Assembly: GCA_027604185.1 (NCBI GenBank) | Contig: JADGKB010000064.1 | Coordinates: forward strand, 17,602 to 81,601 | Reading direction: 5' to 3' | Origin: Boothiomyces macroporosus | Taxonomy: Eukaryota; Chytridiomycota; Chytridiomycetes; Rhizophydiales; Terramycetaceae | DNA length: 64,000 bases | Part shown: piece by piece, positions 21,516 to 33,761 of the stretch | Numbering within the stretch: the first letter of the stretch is position 1 | Layout: each line of letters begins with the position of its first letter | The notes under the pieces: generated by a model | Seen by the model: only the letters and a program-made list of their open reading frames with translations | Told to the model about the DNA's origin: nothing | Databases searched by the model: none | Made by a program: the position numbers and the translations under genes

Positions 21516-23055
21516 TTATTCCTTGTGCTTTACTGCTTCAGACTCCAATTCACCATTCTTGATGACAGTCTTAAATTGTTCAGACACTGGCTTTTCAGTA
21601 AATTCTCCATTTTCAGTTGGAATCAAAATGTTCATTTCAGAAGATTTGGCACTCAAGATTTCAATATCAAGACATTCCTTGGACAAGTACAATTGGAATC
21701 CATCAGTCTTATCTACAACTGCAGTTGGGCACTTGCCAGTAATCTGAATTTGGAGACGTTGGCAGTTAACAGCATCCAGAGTAGCGACAATGTTTTCAGC
21801 CAATAGTCCAACTTTTTTGCAGTTGTCTAAGTATAAAAGGAAAGTTACCAAGTGAAATAGCGTTAACTTTACCCATGACTTTGATTGTACTGTTTTGACA
21901 ATTGTAGATATAAACAGTGTGTTTGATTTCAGTTTGGTCAATCACAATATCATTGTTACCGTTGTAGTTTTCAACAACCCACTTGCTACCTTCAAGAGCC
22001 AACTTTGGTGGTCCTTTTGGAGCGCTATTTCCTTTAGGAGCGGAAGAAACTAAATAAAGCACCATTTACCTGGCTTTTCAACAGCTTTTACGACACTTCC
22101 AGCCCTTAGTTCAGGGTTCTTGTGTGTCATTTCTGACTTGTCCACTTTACGAAGACCAGAAGTGCCCTTGCTCAATTCGCCCAACAAATCTGCAGGGTTA
22201 GGAGCGGCAGGTTTTGAAGGAGTAGAGAAGGATTCCAATTGTGCAGCAGTTGGAGCAGGTGGTGGAGGTGGAGCTCCTCCAGCAGGCGCAGGTGCCGCAG
22301 CTCCGCCAACATCTAGAATTAGGGCTATCATTACTTGCAGACTTTGCGTCCCCTCCTTTTGGATTCCATGCAAGACCAGTGGTGTGCCATTGTTTAACAT
22401 ATGCCTGCAACTCAGCAAGAATTGCCAAATAACTGTTGACCCATTCTACATGAGTAGGTTCCCTTGCTTTAGAGCCATATTACTTGTCCTTGTTATCTTT
22501 GATTACACGGTTGGCATAGAACTGGGCTGCATCTTTCATTTCTCCAATATATGGGGCAGGGGTGGGGGCAACTACTACCCATCCAAGAGCTGGAATACCA
22601 TCTGCGATGGCTGAAAGATGGTAAAATAATGGTGAAGGTCTGTTCTTGTCCTTGATTTCTGTAACTGCCATAATAGCCTTCTGCAAAGGTGAAATAATTT
22701 CTTGAAGTGTTTTATCATCTGGTTTTTTGGATACTGCTGCAATTGCAACTGCACGTTAGTATAATGTACCAATCTTTCTAGCTGCTTCAAATGCGCGTGA
22801 AACTTCATGAACCTGAAATTAATCATCCTATACTTGTTTATCAACTAATTCGCCGATTGATTTTGATTGCGTAATAAAGGATTGTAAAGAGCCAGAGATA
22901 ATTGCATCCAAAGCACTGACGGAAGGAGAGGAGGCAGCAGGGGCAGCAGCATTCCCAGCCGCTGGAGCTCCAGCTTTTTCTCCATTTGCAATAACGTCCA
23001 ATCTTGCGGCTGTGGCTTCGAGTCTTTCAATTAAGCTTGCAAGTCTTGACTCCAT
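21516..23055 (-). CDS. Adenylyl cyclase-associated protein (CAP/Srv2)
   Basis: Spliced 470 aa with six introns: 22813-22833, 22749-22769, 22463-22483 (21 nt), 22313-22334 (22), 22050-22069 (20), 21837-21858 (22). Order of domains: N-terminal helix [14 protein letters not shown] typical of Srv2 cyclase-binding, Ala/Pro linker, helical folded domain, polyproline stretch near the centre, WH2-like segment, then the C-terminal beta-helix CARP domain ([16 protein letters not shown]). CAP recycles cofilin-ADP-actin and, in fungi, couples Ras to adenylyl cyclase. Its presence beside a receptor array is notable but need not be functional. Confidence 0.95.
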
Positions 23056-23402
23056 TTCAGATTTGAAGGAAAATTTCGGCGCCTACTTTCAAAAGCCAAC
23101 TCGATCCTGATTCTCAAATCTACACTAGATTACAGGAACCCAGCTTTGAAAACTACCACCAGTCATTCTAAATAACCTAGGTCCATTGGAAAACGATCAT
23201 TGAAATAGCATGTTAAAGTTTGTAGAGTACCGTGTTGAAACCATGGAAATTAATGTAACTCGCATTCGATTAAATGCAATATAGTTATAGAATCATTCTT
23301 CTGTTTTTGCAATTATTTGGTTAATCACTAACGCGTAAAACAATGCACACAATCCCCATTGTTAATTTAAACAATAACGAGAGGACTTTAATAACAAACG
23401 CT
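23056..23402. other. 347-nt interval upstream of CAP
   Basis: No gene seen. ACGCGT at 23331-23336. Contains the CAP promoter (minus strand) and the 3' flank of the J-protein gene. Confidence 0.4.
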
Positions 23403-24884
23403 TTATTCTGGAGAAACTGCACCTTGGAATTTCTGAAATACATCACTAAGACCAGTAGTTTCGGACTGGGAATACTTTTTGAAAATCTGTGCTACAATTA
23501 ATAGCCCTTCAGCTCGCTTGACTCTATCTTCAATTGGAATAGAAGAATCTTTGAATATTTTGATACATACGGATCTTAATGTTGATTCTACGTCTAGTAC
23601 GGTAAAACTCCAAAGAGTTTCTACCATACTGCCCAAACTTTCTTTGCTGATTTGCTGTTGCTCTCCTTCTTTTTGTTTTAGCTTGCTTTCTTCTTTTTTT
23701 ACATTTTGGTACATTTTCACTGCATTTGATACTACTTTTACTTTGTTGGACATGACGTGTGCTGATTGAGAAAGGTTGTTCAATCCAAGCCCGGCAGTAA
23801 CACTAGACTTGAATCCTAAATAGATTTGTGATTGCTCTTCGTACACGTATCCCTAATTTAAGGCAAATATTACCAGGACACCAATCAAAGTACCACCAAA
23901 TGCGGTCGCTCCCAATTCTTTAGCTTCCGCTTCCACATGAGTCTTGAAAGCAACGTGATCTTCACTTTTATCTTCAATGTACTTGTCCAACAATTTAGCA
24001 AGATTAACTGCACACTGAACTTCTCTTTTCTTTTGCTTTAGTTTCATTTGGTGTTCAATTCTTTGCATTTGATCTAGTTGCGGATTTTCAAAAGATGCCA
24101 GCTTTTCTTGCATTGAAGCCAATTGCAATTCACCAACATAGGATTCAAAGTTTTGGCTTCCAAATATAACTTCGTACAATTGAGCGCTGTCAAACAAGTT
24201 CTTTTCATCAACAGTCCCGTTTTGATCATATGCAGCCCTAAGCTGCGGGTTTGATAGCACTTGGTAAGCATTTCCTAGTTGTTGAAACTTTTCATGGGCA
24301 GTTGGGTCATCCAAGTTTTTGTCAGGGTGTAAAGCAATCGCTTTGGTTCTGTAGGCTTTCTTGATTTCCCCACCAGTTGCGGTTGGAGCGACACCCAAGA
24401 TATCATACAACTCTGTGTTTTTAACTACTCGTTCTTGGGTTTTTCCCATTTTCGCTTCTTCCTGCTTTATTTCTTCAACTTCTTTTGGGAGGTCATACAT
24501 GTACCAAACTCTCTTTTCCTCATCCCAGATTTTCTCTGACATCTTTGAATGTATAGCTATAGGAGTGTTTACAATCCCTCTTCCAATTTGAACAATACCA
24601 GTACCAGCACCAGCCAATGTTAATCCAACCGCAGAAACCACACCCATTCCCAATCCTTTTGCGAACCCTAATGCGCCTTCTTCTTGTGCTCCGAGAACAG
24701 GAAGAGCAACCAAACTAGCAACTCCACCAGCAACACCCTTACCAATGGATTTTAGTCCAGAAGACAATCCAGCTACTGCATCCTTTGGATTCCTGGTTGA
24801 AAATATTTGTCCTAGCTGTACATTCTCATCTTCTTTGGCCGCACTGGCTAATAATTTTGCAGGTTGTTGATTGTGATTCTCCAT
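23403..24884 (-). CDS. J-domain protein with glycine-rich N-terminal membrane-like region and DnaJ-X-type C-terminus
   Basis: Spliced 486 aa, one 21-nt intron at 23853-23873. The first ATG is at 24884. Residues ~25-110 are glycine/alanine-rich and amphipathic, repeating GLKSIGKGVAGG-like motifs. The J domain follows (DILGVAPTATGGEIKKAYR, with the catalytic HPD in LHPDKN), then an X-domain-like helical region resembling Caj1/Djp1 proteins. J-proteins stimulate Hsp70 ATPase activity. The C-terminal third includes a charged Lys/Gln segment. Confidence 0.88.
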
Positions 24885-25106
24885 TGGCGGAACAATTTGC
24901 AAACTCCGAAATCACCACCAGTCACAGATCAACAAGTATTCGTGCCGGAAATCTAAGGAAGACGATCCAAGTCATTGCGAATCAGTGAAACGAATAGGCG
25001 GATAAATTATTTGATACAAGTTTCTCAGTAAATTATTTTAATATATTGCCGTATTGAGCTCTTTACTGTAATCTACAACTATCTAATTTCACTTTGGAGT
25101 GTGGGG

Positions 25107-25755
25107 ATGAAAACGAAGCCTCAAGCGAAAGTTGGCGAAAAAAAGAAAATGAAGGAAATAAAGTCGCTACAAGAGCTGTGTGTGCAGGTACTAAGGAGAA
25201 ATGTTTCAGGTTTGGTTCTATTTAATAATTAGCATTGGCAAACTTGGAGGAAATACCAGAGCGATATTTGGTCCCAATACTACAGAGCTGTACTCCCAAA
25301 CAAGTACAATTTCCTAATATTAGTTGTACAACTTGGAAACAATGAATCCTTGGGTAATGGATACGACCGACATTATTTGGAAATCACTGCTGAAAAGGGA
25401 ATACCCAATGGCGCAAATACAAGAGTCAATTTCCTGGAGAGAGACGTTTGCAAACCACAGACAGGCACAAAAAGAAAAGCAAGAGCGGATAGCCAAACGA
25501 TTGCAAGAGCTGAAAAAAGAATCGCAAGAATCCAAAGATTCTCGGAAATGTAAAGTGCTGGAGAAACCTCCAAAAGGGGTTCGAGGGTTATTTAAATCTG
25601 GGTATGGAACCAGCAAAACGACGGGTAAAGAGCGTACTGGGGTGCTGGCAAAGATACGTAAACAAATGCAAAAGGAAATTGTCTATCATAGAGTCAGTGA
25701 TCTGCCCGACAGGAAGAAAGTTACGAATTTTACTGTAAGCAAAAAGATTCATTGA
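25107..25755 (+). CDS. Elongin A (Ela1-like)
   Basis: Spliced 201 aa, introns at 25210-25232 (23 nt) and 25304-25323 (20 nt). The Elongin A block SLQELCVQVLRRNVS, LEEIPERYLVPILQSCTPKQL and NPWVMDTTDIIWK covers the BC-box/F-box-like region; the last pieces meet only after splicing. A basic coiled segment and a Lys-rich tail follow. Elongin A promotes Pol II elongation and is the substrate adaptor of a Cul3-type ligase for stalled Pol II in yeast. Short, as in fungi. Confidence 0.88.
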
Positions 25756-26048
25756 TATATACGCTAATTAAAGACTGGTAGGCTCCCATCGAATAAAGAA
25801 ATCCGATATACTCGCTTGTAAATTTGTATCAGAATGAGGTTTACGAGACCAGTGACGGGAATCTATTGCGATTGTGTTGGTAATTTGCTATTGCGCGTGT
25901 TTGATGGGAACCATTCGCCTTTACAATCCAGATAATCAAAGGCCAGTCTTGCGTATAACTACTCTTTAACCCGCGCTCAGCAAGCATTCAACATAGCATA
26001 GATGATCCCATAATTAGACATGTGACCTTTAATTTTTCCAATCTCAAA

Positions 26049-26461
26049 ATGACCCTTCAACATGTAGCAACCGATCAAGCTCCAAAAGCCATTGGCCCGT
26101 ATTCCCAAGCAATAATCGCCAACGGCTTTGTATTCACTGCAGGACAAGTCGCATTCATCCCAGAAACCATGGAGCTAGTCAAAGGAGACGTGCAAGTCCA
26201 AACAAAGCAAGCCCTAACCAACCTTAAGGCAGTGCTAGCTAAAGCCGGAACTTCATTCGACCATATTGTAAAAACTACAGTGTTTTTAAAGGCAAGTTTT
26301 TGTTAATGCAGGATATGAATGATTTTGCTAAAATGAATGAAACTTACTCTGAGATGATGGGTGCTGCTAGACCAGCTAGGTCTGCTGTTGAAGTAGCTAG
26401 GTTACCTAGAGATGCACTTGTTGAAATTGAATGCGTTGCTCTCATTCCATCCAAATTGTAA
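26049..26461 (+). CDS. RidA/YjgF/Mmf1 family enamine deaminase
   Basis: Spliced 130 aa, the usual size. Motifs: [22 protein letters not shown], and [18 protein letters not shown] at the C-terminus. The family hydrolyses reactive 2-aminoacrylate-type enamines in cytosol or mitochondria. The one intron (26292-26311, 20 nt) starts with GC rather than GT. Its stop is 20 nt from the stop of the convergent coiled-coil gene. Confidence 0.95.
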
Positions 26462-26481
26462 GGATAATAAAAAAGAGTTTA

Positions 26482-28992
26482 TTAGTCGGAATCGTCGACA
26501 AAGCTTTGAATTTCATTGATGGACTTGTACTTTCTTTGTTTCTGTCTTTGCTTGATTCGTTCGATATCTGCCTCCAGTTTCATTGTCTTTTATTAAAAAG
26601 ATTTACCTCTGTCATTTGAACTGGTGGTGAGAGGTCATTGGTATTGACTGGTTGGTGCTTGAGAGTGTATTTCTTACGGTGGGATTTGTCCAAGAGAGCC
26701 TTGTCCAGCTCTCTGCACAGTTTCTTTCTTTCTTCAATCATTTCAGCTTCTTTTGCTACCAGCACTCCCAGCTGTCTTTCAGTTTCTTCATTTTGTTTTT
26801 CAAGGTAGAGGTATTTATCATGCAACTGGCCAAATTGTCTTTTTTCAATGGTAACTTGATCAATCAAGTCTCTTCTTTGAGCGTTATTCTTTTGAATGAT
26901 TGATTCAAGCTCATTGATTCTTGCTCCGCTTTGTGCTAGCTGGTGGTTTATCTTTGAAATCGTTTGTTCATAGTGTTCCCTGATGTTATTGGCTTCTTCT
27001 TTCCTACAATTAAATGCAATTACCACTTGTCGCTCATACATCTTTGAGTGCTGATTAGCCTTTGCATATCTCGACACGTTTTAGCGTGTTCATTGGAAAC
27101 GTTATCTAGCCTACTACTTTGCTCTGACAGCTGCAGTTCGTATTTACTCTTTATATTCTTGATTTGAGTTTCATAGTTTGCTGTGGAAGAAGACAGATTA
27201 TCTACCAACTGTTTCTTTTCATGTTCTAAAGCAGACACTTTTTGCAGCAAAGTGATTCTTTCATTCTTGTTTTCTTCAACTTCGCGTTCTACCCTTTTCA
27301 GTCTTCTATAAGTATCTTCTTGTCGCTCAGCATTTTGGTGCCGCTCTTGTTCGTATTGCTGCTGATCACGAAGCATTTTTTGATGAACACTATATAAGTC
27401 GAATGTAACCTTTCCAATCTTTGAACTGCTTCATTTCTGTCTCGCTCTGAAGCTCTGAGTTTTGAGTGCATCTCATCAATTGCCATCGTTAATCGGTCTG
27501 ATTCGGCTGGAATATGACGAGTAAGTTTTTCCAGCTCACTTTCAGCAGCACTAACATTAATTTATTTCTTACCGTTTTTCTCTAATTGCTCGTTCAACTT
27601 GAGATTGGAGATTAGTACATAGCTCTTCCAATTTATTAGCTTCCAAAGCAGCCCGTTTTCTTTCTGCTTGAAACTGAGATTTGAGCCTTTGAATCTCTAA
27701 ATCATTCTTTTCTTCAAAGGTTTTTGGCAACTCCAAACACTTTTGAGTTAGCGATTGAACTTCAAGTGCGAGACTCTGTTCGCGCTTTATTGCACTATCT
27801 CTCTCAAATAATGCTTCCTCTAGTTCATGTATTTCTCTTTGTCTATTGTCTATATTTTCTATTTCTTTACTTTCCGCCAAAGTAATCTTTCTCTCCAAGT
27901 TTTTAATAATGGATGTCTGCGTTTCAGCTTGCTCTTCCAGATCCTTATTTTTTTGTACAAGGGATTTATTCATTCTTTCAATTTCTATGTTGGCAATAAT
28001 TACCTTCAAATGCTTCGTTCTTTCTTTGAATCTCTTCTAGCAATTCTTTTTCTCGAGTGTTTGCTATAGCAGTTTCTTTGAGTAATTCCTGATATCTATC
28101 AGTCAAGTCTGCCACTAAAGCTTGGAGCTCTTGATTTTTTAGAATTTGGTTTTCCAATTCACGCTGTTTCTTTTTGTTTATAGAGTGTAGCTGGTCTAGA
28201 TCAGCTTCTTTAGTAGCAAGTTCAAGAGTGCCAGCTTTGATTTTCCTTTCAAGCTGCTTCTTTTCATCATGGGCAGTTTCAATGTCGTGTTTAAACTGCA
28301 CAATTTGATCTTTGGTTTCTTCCAAGTTTTCAGTTGCGGATTTGTCTGTAATTAGAAAGATGTACATTGACGCCCAAGGTTGGTCAAGTTGTGTTTCAAG
28401 TGGGTGATTTCATCGTGTTGATTGTCGTTTTCTTCAAGCAACTTGTCATTTTCTTTAATCAAGACTGCAATTTGCTCGTTCGCTTCATCCACTTCAGGCT
28501 CATACGCCTTACTTGTATAGTTCCTATTGAGTAATCCAGCTTCCCCTGAAATATAAGGTTTGGTAGGCACGGTAGTTCCAAGCTGAACTGGAGTCTTGAT
28601 GAAATCATACTGACGCTGTTCCAAATTTGAATTCGCAGGGATGCTATCCAATGAACCAAATTCAGCCATCGCCATTTTGTTTAACATCTCGCTTTCGTTG
28701 ATTTGAGCATCGACTTTTTTAAACAACTCATCTTCGCTATCCATTTTCGGTGGCTTGATGGAATCCTTTTCGAAATCCTGCACTCTAAATTTATCTGCTA
28801 TCGACTGCTCTCCTTTTCGATTTTTACGCTTGAACGTGTCTATGTAAACCAACGCTAACCTTTTATCGAAATGTTCCTCATTAATGGAACGCTGTTTCTG
28901 CCAGTCGGTTCCAAGTCTGTTGATTTGTTTAAATCTCCCATTGGGTTTAGAGTAGGAATATCGAAACTGTCTATCCGCTGCAAGTGCTCCAT
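26482..28992 (-). CDS. Long coiled-coil protein, 789 aa, function unknown
   Basis: Seven introns (28840-28859, 28346-28365, 27985-28003, 27551-27572, 27390-27409, 27004-27023, 26587-26606; 19-22 nt). Start at 28992 (MEHLQRIDSFDIPTL) is chosen because the first splice joins this frame to the downstream one; the competing frame that runs upstream has no ATG. Residues ~190-760 are nearly continuous Glu/Lys/Gln-rich coiled coil. The first ~180 residues are non-coiled and contain an LLNRNYTSKAYEPE segment. TCGCGT at 28994-28999 (ACGCGA read on the coding strand) sits directly before the ATG, as in the CCDC34-like gene. A centrosome or flagellar-base role is possible but unproven. Confidence 0.85.
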
Positions 28993-29238
28993 GTCGCGTA
29001 AAACTTTTCAAACATCGCCAGCATTCAAAACCTCATATAAATGTGCCATTATAAAGCCTTAGATGACTAGTAGCACGCATGCGGTTACTTTGGAGCACCA
29101 ACAAAAGTCCTATGATAATACATGATATTCCATTTGAATGGAAGATAGAACAATATTCCTATATATTTATGTTGTTAGTTTCTATCAGTTGAATGGCGAG
29201 CTCTGATTCTCAAGATCACACTTTCACAATCTGCAAAA

Positions 29239-30562
29239 ATGGAAGTTGACTGGCCAGACCGATGGCAAAATGTACACCACTATTTAAAGAGAGCTGCGCC
29301 ATTTTCAGTAGAAGGATTTCAACCAGGTTCAGAAGTAATCGAATACCTCCACGAATGTTCAATTTGCATCATCGGTGCTGGAGGACTTGGATGCGAATTA
29401 ATAAAGAATCTGGCAATGACGGGATTCAAAGATATTCATATTATCGATATGGACACAATTGATGTATCGAATCTCAATAGACAGTTCTTGTTTCGCCAAA
29501 AAGACGTTGGCAGGAGTAAAGCCGAAGTTGCTGCTGAATTCATCATGAGCAGAGTCCCTGGATGTAAAGTAACACCGTATTTTGGAAAGATTCAAGATAA
29601 AGATGAAGAATACTATTCGCAATTCACTTTGATTATATGCGGGTTGGATTCTGTAGAAGCTAGAAGATGGATGAATGCAATGATTATCGGAATGTATGAT
29701 GAAGAAGACCCTTCTACTCTAAAGCCGCTGATTGATGGCGGCACTGAAGGATTCAAAGGGCAATCAAGAGTTATATTACCAAGAATGACTGCATGCTATG
29801 AATGCTCATTAGAAATGCAGACTAAACCAAAGACATTCCCCATGTGTAATTTTACTTGAACGTTAGGTACCATTGCGAATACTCCTAGATTGCCTGAGCA
29901 TTGTATTCAATTTGCATCTCAAGTTCAATGGCCAGAGGAATTTAAAGATAAAAAGTTGGATGGTAGCTTATGTTAATTGCAGGTGATGACCCAGAGCATA
30001 TTCAGTGGTGTTTACGTAAAGCAAAGGAAAGGGCAGATCAATACGGGATTCGTGGGATTACATACTCTTTGACCCAAGGGGTAGTAAAGAATATCATTCC
30101 TGCAATCGCATCCACTAATGCAATAATCGCTGCTTCTTGTGCCAATGAAGCTTACAAATTGGTTACGGGATGCGCAGGATCAATGCAAAACTATATGATG
30201 TATGTCGGCGATGCTGGGATTTACACTTATACTTTTGCCTTGGAACGCAAAGAAGAATGTCCAGTTTGCGGCTCTGCATTGTTGCAATTTGAAATGGATA
30301 AAAACAGTTTGCTTCAAGACTTGATAGACTTGCTATTAGAAAAGAATGAAGTGTAAGTAATATTAATTATAGACAGTTAAAGCGGCCGTCATTGCGTACA
30401 TCTAGCAAGTCACTTTACATGCAAGCACCACCGCAGCTGGAACAAATGACTCGCAAGAATTTGGAAATGAAGCTTCAAGACTTGTTTACATCCAATGAAG
30501 AGATTAATGTAACCGACATGAATCTGCCAATTTCTCTCCGCTTACATGTCAAATTAAAATAA
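29239..30562 (+). CDS. UBA3: NEDD8-activating enzyme E1 catalytic subunit
   Basis: Spliced 420 aa with introns at 29846-29866 (21 nt), 29963-29982 and 30353-30372 (20 nt). ATP-binding [14 protein letters not shown], the DxDxID motif [16 protein letters not shown], and the catalytic-Cys block [16 protein letters not shown] (formed by splicing, PMCT cysteine). The C-terminal ubiquitin-fold domain that recruits Ubc12 ends in HVKLK. Forms a heterodimer with Ula1/APPBP1 to activate NEDD8/Rub1 for cullin modification. Confidence 0.96.
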
Positions 30563-30589
30563 ATTGAATTTCTCGAATTTTCTTTCCAA

Positions 30590-30913
30590 ATGCAACTTGA
30601 AACACAAAGGCAAGGAAGCCAGACAATAACAGCAACAACAACACAAACAGGAACAATCACTGTACAAGCACAGGAACCAGAGACTCAACGCAGGACAGTG
30701 ACGTTTGATTCCACAGCAATTGATAACGAGAACTTAAACAAGAAATCCTCCAAGAGTAAGTTTTTATCTAATTCAGTTTGTTGTATTTACAGGAAACCTT
30801 ATAATCCAGATGATCCAAGCAGTGATGAAGAAAGTGGGGATGAGAAGGGAAATAGTTATGATATCCAGCCAAAGTACAAAAAGAAGCACTCGCACGCACA
30901 CTGTAGTCACTAA
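30590..30913 (+). CDS. Protein phosphatase 1 inhibitor Ypi1/PPP1R11 family
   Basis: Spliced 100 aa with a 21-nt intron at 30756-30776. It has an RRTVTFD sequence matching the PP1-docking RVxF motif, IDNENLNKKSSK, and the ICCIYRKP block formed by the splice, then an acidic Ser stretch and a His-rich tail. Ypi1/inhibitor-3 binds and regulates Glc7/PP1 in the nucleus. It starts 27 nt after the UBA3 stop, on the same strand. Confidence 0.9.
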   Translation: MQLETQRQGSQTITATTTQTGTITVQAQEPETQRRTVTFDSTAIDNENLNKKSSKSKFLSNSVCCIYRKPYNPDDPSSDEESGDEKGNSYDIQPKYKKKHSHAHCSH

Positions 30914-30994
30914 TATAATTATTTTTTGTATTTTGATCTACTGTAATAACTTACAAAGTGACTTTGCTGATTTGAATTTGAAAATCTCTTCTCG

Positions 30995-31834
30995 ATGGAA
31001 GCTGAAATTATAGAAATCCATCCCAGTCTGTTCAAGAAAAGAAAAAGAAATGAATTAGTAGTGGAAAAACCAGAGAGTGAATTAGAAGTGGAAATGCCAG
31101 AGAATAAATTGGCAGTAGAAATACCTTCTTCACCAGAGTATTGGAACACTATGGATAATGAAATAATAGTAATTCAGAGCTCTGACGATGAAAATGAATC
31201 CAATTGCTTGATCTGTTTTGAAGACTTGCCAGGCTACAGTTGCCCCAAACACAGTTTATGCAAAGGGTGCTTTTCCCAGTACATTTCCACAGAACTGGAT
31301 AAACCACTGGCTGTATTAGCCAATTCAAAAGGGAAAATCAAGTGCCCCAAACCCGATTGCAACAGCTACTACTCATCAAAACAAATTACTGGTGGTGGAA
31401 TGATTGACAAGTATATTCAAATTGTTTATAAATTGGGGGAGATGGAAGGCGTAAACTCTGCTCCTGCTTTACAAATTGACAGTTTACGGACAAGGTTGGA
31501 GGAGGCCCTTAATTTGACGTGTCCGTGGTGCAGAGCAGTGTTTGTCGACTACGACGGCTGTGATGCTGTTATATGCTCAAAGTGTAACAAGTTCTTTTGT
31601 GGGTTATGCCTCGTTGGTTGTGCAAATAATTCCCAAGCTCACCAACACGCGGCGGCTTGCTCTGGGAACGGTAGTTATCATTCACACCAAAATACTAAAA
31701 AGCAAAAGCATCTGTTGCACAAGCAAACAAAGATAAACCGGCTATTGGAATGCTTGACTGGGGAGGAAAAGAATTGGGTAAAAAGGAATTTCATGAAAAC
31801 TTTTAAAAAAGAAAAAATTAAAGTCTTACTGTAA
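30995..31834 (+). CDS. RING/IBR-like zinc-binding protein with a possible SUMO-interacting motif
   Basis: Single exon, 279 aa. Residues ~55-66 read EIIVIQSSDDEN, a hydrophobic cluster followed by Ser and acidic residues, as in SUMO-interacting motifs. A RING-like cluster (CLICFEDLP...CPKHSLCKGC...CPKPDC) follows, then a second Cys cluster (CPWCRAVF...CDAVICSKCNKFFCGLC) resembling IBR/RING2 and carrying potential catalytic cysteines. The N-terminus has three imperfect VE-x-PE repeats. Likely an E3 ligase; the exact family is not certain. Confidence 0.75.
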   Translation: MEAEIIEIHPSLFKKRKRNELVVEKPESELEVEMPENKLAVEIPSSPEYWNTMDNEIIVIQSSDDENESNCLICFEDLPGYSCPKHSLCKGCFSQYISTELDKPLAVLANSKGKIKCPKPDCNSYYSSKQITGGGMIDKYIQIVYKLGEMEGVNSAPALQIDSLRTRLEEALNLTCPWCRAVFVDYDGCDAVICSKCNKFFCGLCLVGCANNSQAHQHAAACSGNGSYHSHQNTKKQKHLLHKQTKINRLLECLTGEEKNWVKRNFMKTFKKEKIKVLL

Positions 31835-31931
31835 ATAAAACCATAATCGATTACGTAATCCATTAACTAGATCATGAATTACAAGATCAAGATTTTTCCT
31901 TGTTTTTTTCTCGCTTCTGATCTAAATCACA

Positions 31932-33694
31932 ATGGCACTCAAAATTCCAAAGTCTGGTTTAACAACCATGTTGAAAGATGGCTACAAAGTAATCGTGACT
32001 AACATCAGCATAGCCAAGGGTTAGAAGAAGCAGTTTATAGAAATATCGCTGCTACTAAAGAATTGACTGAAATTACTAGAACTTCTTTGGGACCTAATGG
32101 TACTCGATCTGTAATCTAGGACGCAACAAGATGGTGATCAATCATTTGGAAAAACTTTTCGTCACTTCAGATGCTGCAACTATCATGAGAGAATTGGAAG
32201 TTGTCCATCCTGCTGCTAAATTATTAGTAATGGCTTCCCAACAGCAAGAAGCAGAAGTAACTGTTTTTAATGTAGATGGGTGATTCTACCAATTTTGTAG
32301 TTGTATTTGCTGGACAGTTATTGCAAGAGGCGGAATATTTACTTCGCATGGGTCTTCATGCCGCTGAAGTTATTGAAGGATATCGATTTGCTTTGAAAAA
32401 AGCATTAGCTTTAGCCGCAGGTAATAGATCTATTAAAATATAGATTTAACCATTGATACAATTACTGATCTACACGATCCTGCCCAATTGAGAAAGGTTG
32501 TCGTTTCTTCTATTGCAGCCAAACAAGTATTTTGATTTAATATTAGTATGGGTATGAAGATTTATTGTCTGATTTGGTTATCAAGGCTGCTACTGAAGTT
32601 ATGCCAAAGAACACAAAGAATTTCAATGTTGATGCTATCCGTGTTGTTAAGATTCTAGGTGCTTCTATTTATGATTCTCAAGTAGTAAAGGGAATGGTGT
32701 TTGCTCGTAGCCCAGATAGCACCCTTCAAAAAGCCACTAAAGCCAAGGTTGCTATTTTCATGTCCGGAATCGATGTTGCATTGACTGAAACTAAAGGAAC
32801 TGTATTGATTAAAAACGCAAATGAAATGTTGGACTTTTCAAAGGGTGAAGAAAAGAACTTGGAAGCAGCAATTAAACAATTAGCAGATGCTGGAGTTAAA
32901 GTTGTCGTTTCTGGATCTGGTATTGGTGAACTAGCACTTCACTTTTTGAACAGATACAATATGGTTGTTGTTAAAGTTTTATCGAAATTCGATATCCGCC
33001 GTTTGTGTCGTGTTACTGGGGCAACTGCATTGACCAGATTTGGTGTTCCAATGCCTGAAGAAATGGGTTACTGTGATGTAGTAGAAGCGGTTGAAATTGG
33101 CAGTGACAGATGTACTGTTTTTAGACAAGATTCTGAAACTACAAAAACTGCTACCATCGTTCTGCGTGGAGGTACTCAAAACAGCATTGATGATTTGGAA
33201 CGTGCTGTTGATGATGGTGTCAATGTAATCAAAGCTGTTTCAAAAGACAACCGTCTTTTAGCTGGTGCTGGTGCTTTTGAAATCGAACTTGCTCGTTTAC
33301 TCCACAATGTGGCTGAATCTACTCCTGGTTTGAACCAATATGCAATTCAGAAATTTGCAGATGCCCTTGAAGTAATTCCAAGAACTTTGGCAGAAAACGC
33401 TGGCTTGGATGTATTTTTTATTAATTTTAGAGCACTGAAGTGATTTCCAAGCTTTATGCTTCTCACCAATCTGGAGACAAGGAAACCGGAATAAATATCG
33501 AGAGCGAAAACAATGGAATTTTGAACACCAAGGAAAAACAAATCTTTGATATATTTTCCGTAAAGGAATTTGCAATCAAGCAAGCAACTAATACTGCCCT
33601 TACTATCCTATCAGTTGATCAAATTATAATGAGCAAAGCTGCCGGTGGCCCTAAAGTGCCAAAACAACAAGGTAACTGGGATGAAGATGATTAA
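31932..33694 (+). CDS. CCT8: CCT/TRiC chaperonin theta subunit
   Basis: Spliced 546 aa with six introns: 31989-32008, 32100-32119 (20 nt), 32257-32275 (19), 32421-32443 (23), 32527-32546 and 33411-33430 (20). N-terminal IPKSGLTTMLKDG, the TSLGPNGRNK-type ATP site, the MGDSTNF catalytic Asp block and the C-terminal QIIMSKAAGG are all theta-specific and require correct splicing. Theta is one of eight subunits of the cytosolic ring that folds actin and tubulin. Confidence 0.97.
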
Positions 33695-33761
33695 TAATAA
33701 AATTGTTATTCTTTTTAAACTTTAAGGTTTAAAAGTGTAAAAACCAGAAAAAATTGTTTGC

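Noticed and set aside
28352..29011. Alternative N-terminus of the coiled-coil protein in the upstream frame
   Set aside because: That frame has no ATG; joining the exon starting at 28992 across a 20-nt intron gives a proper start.
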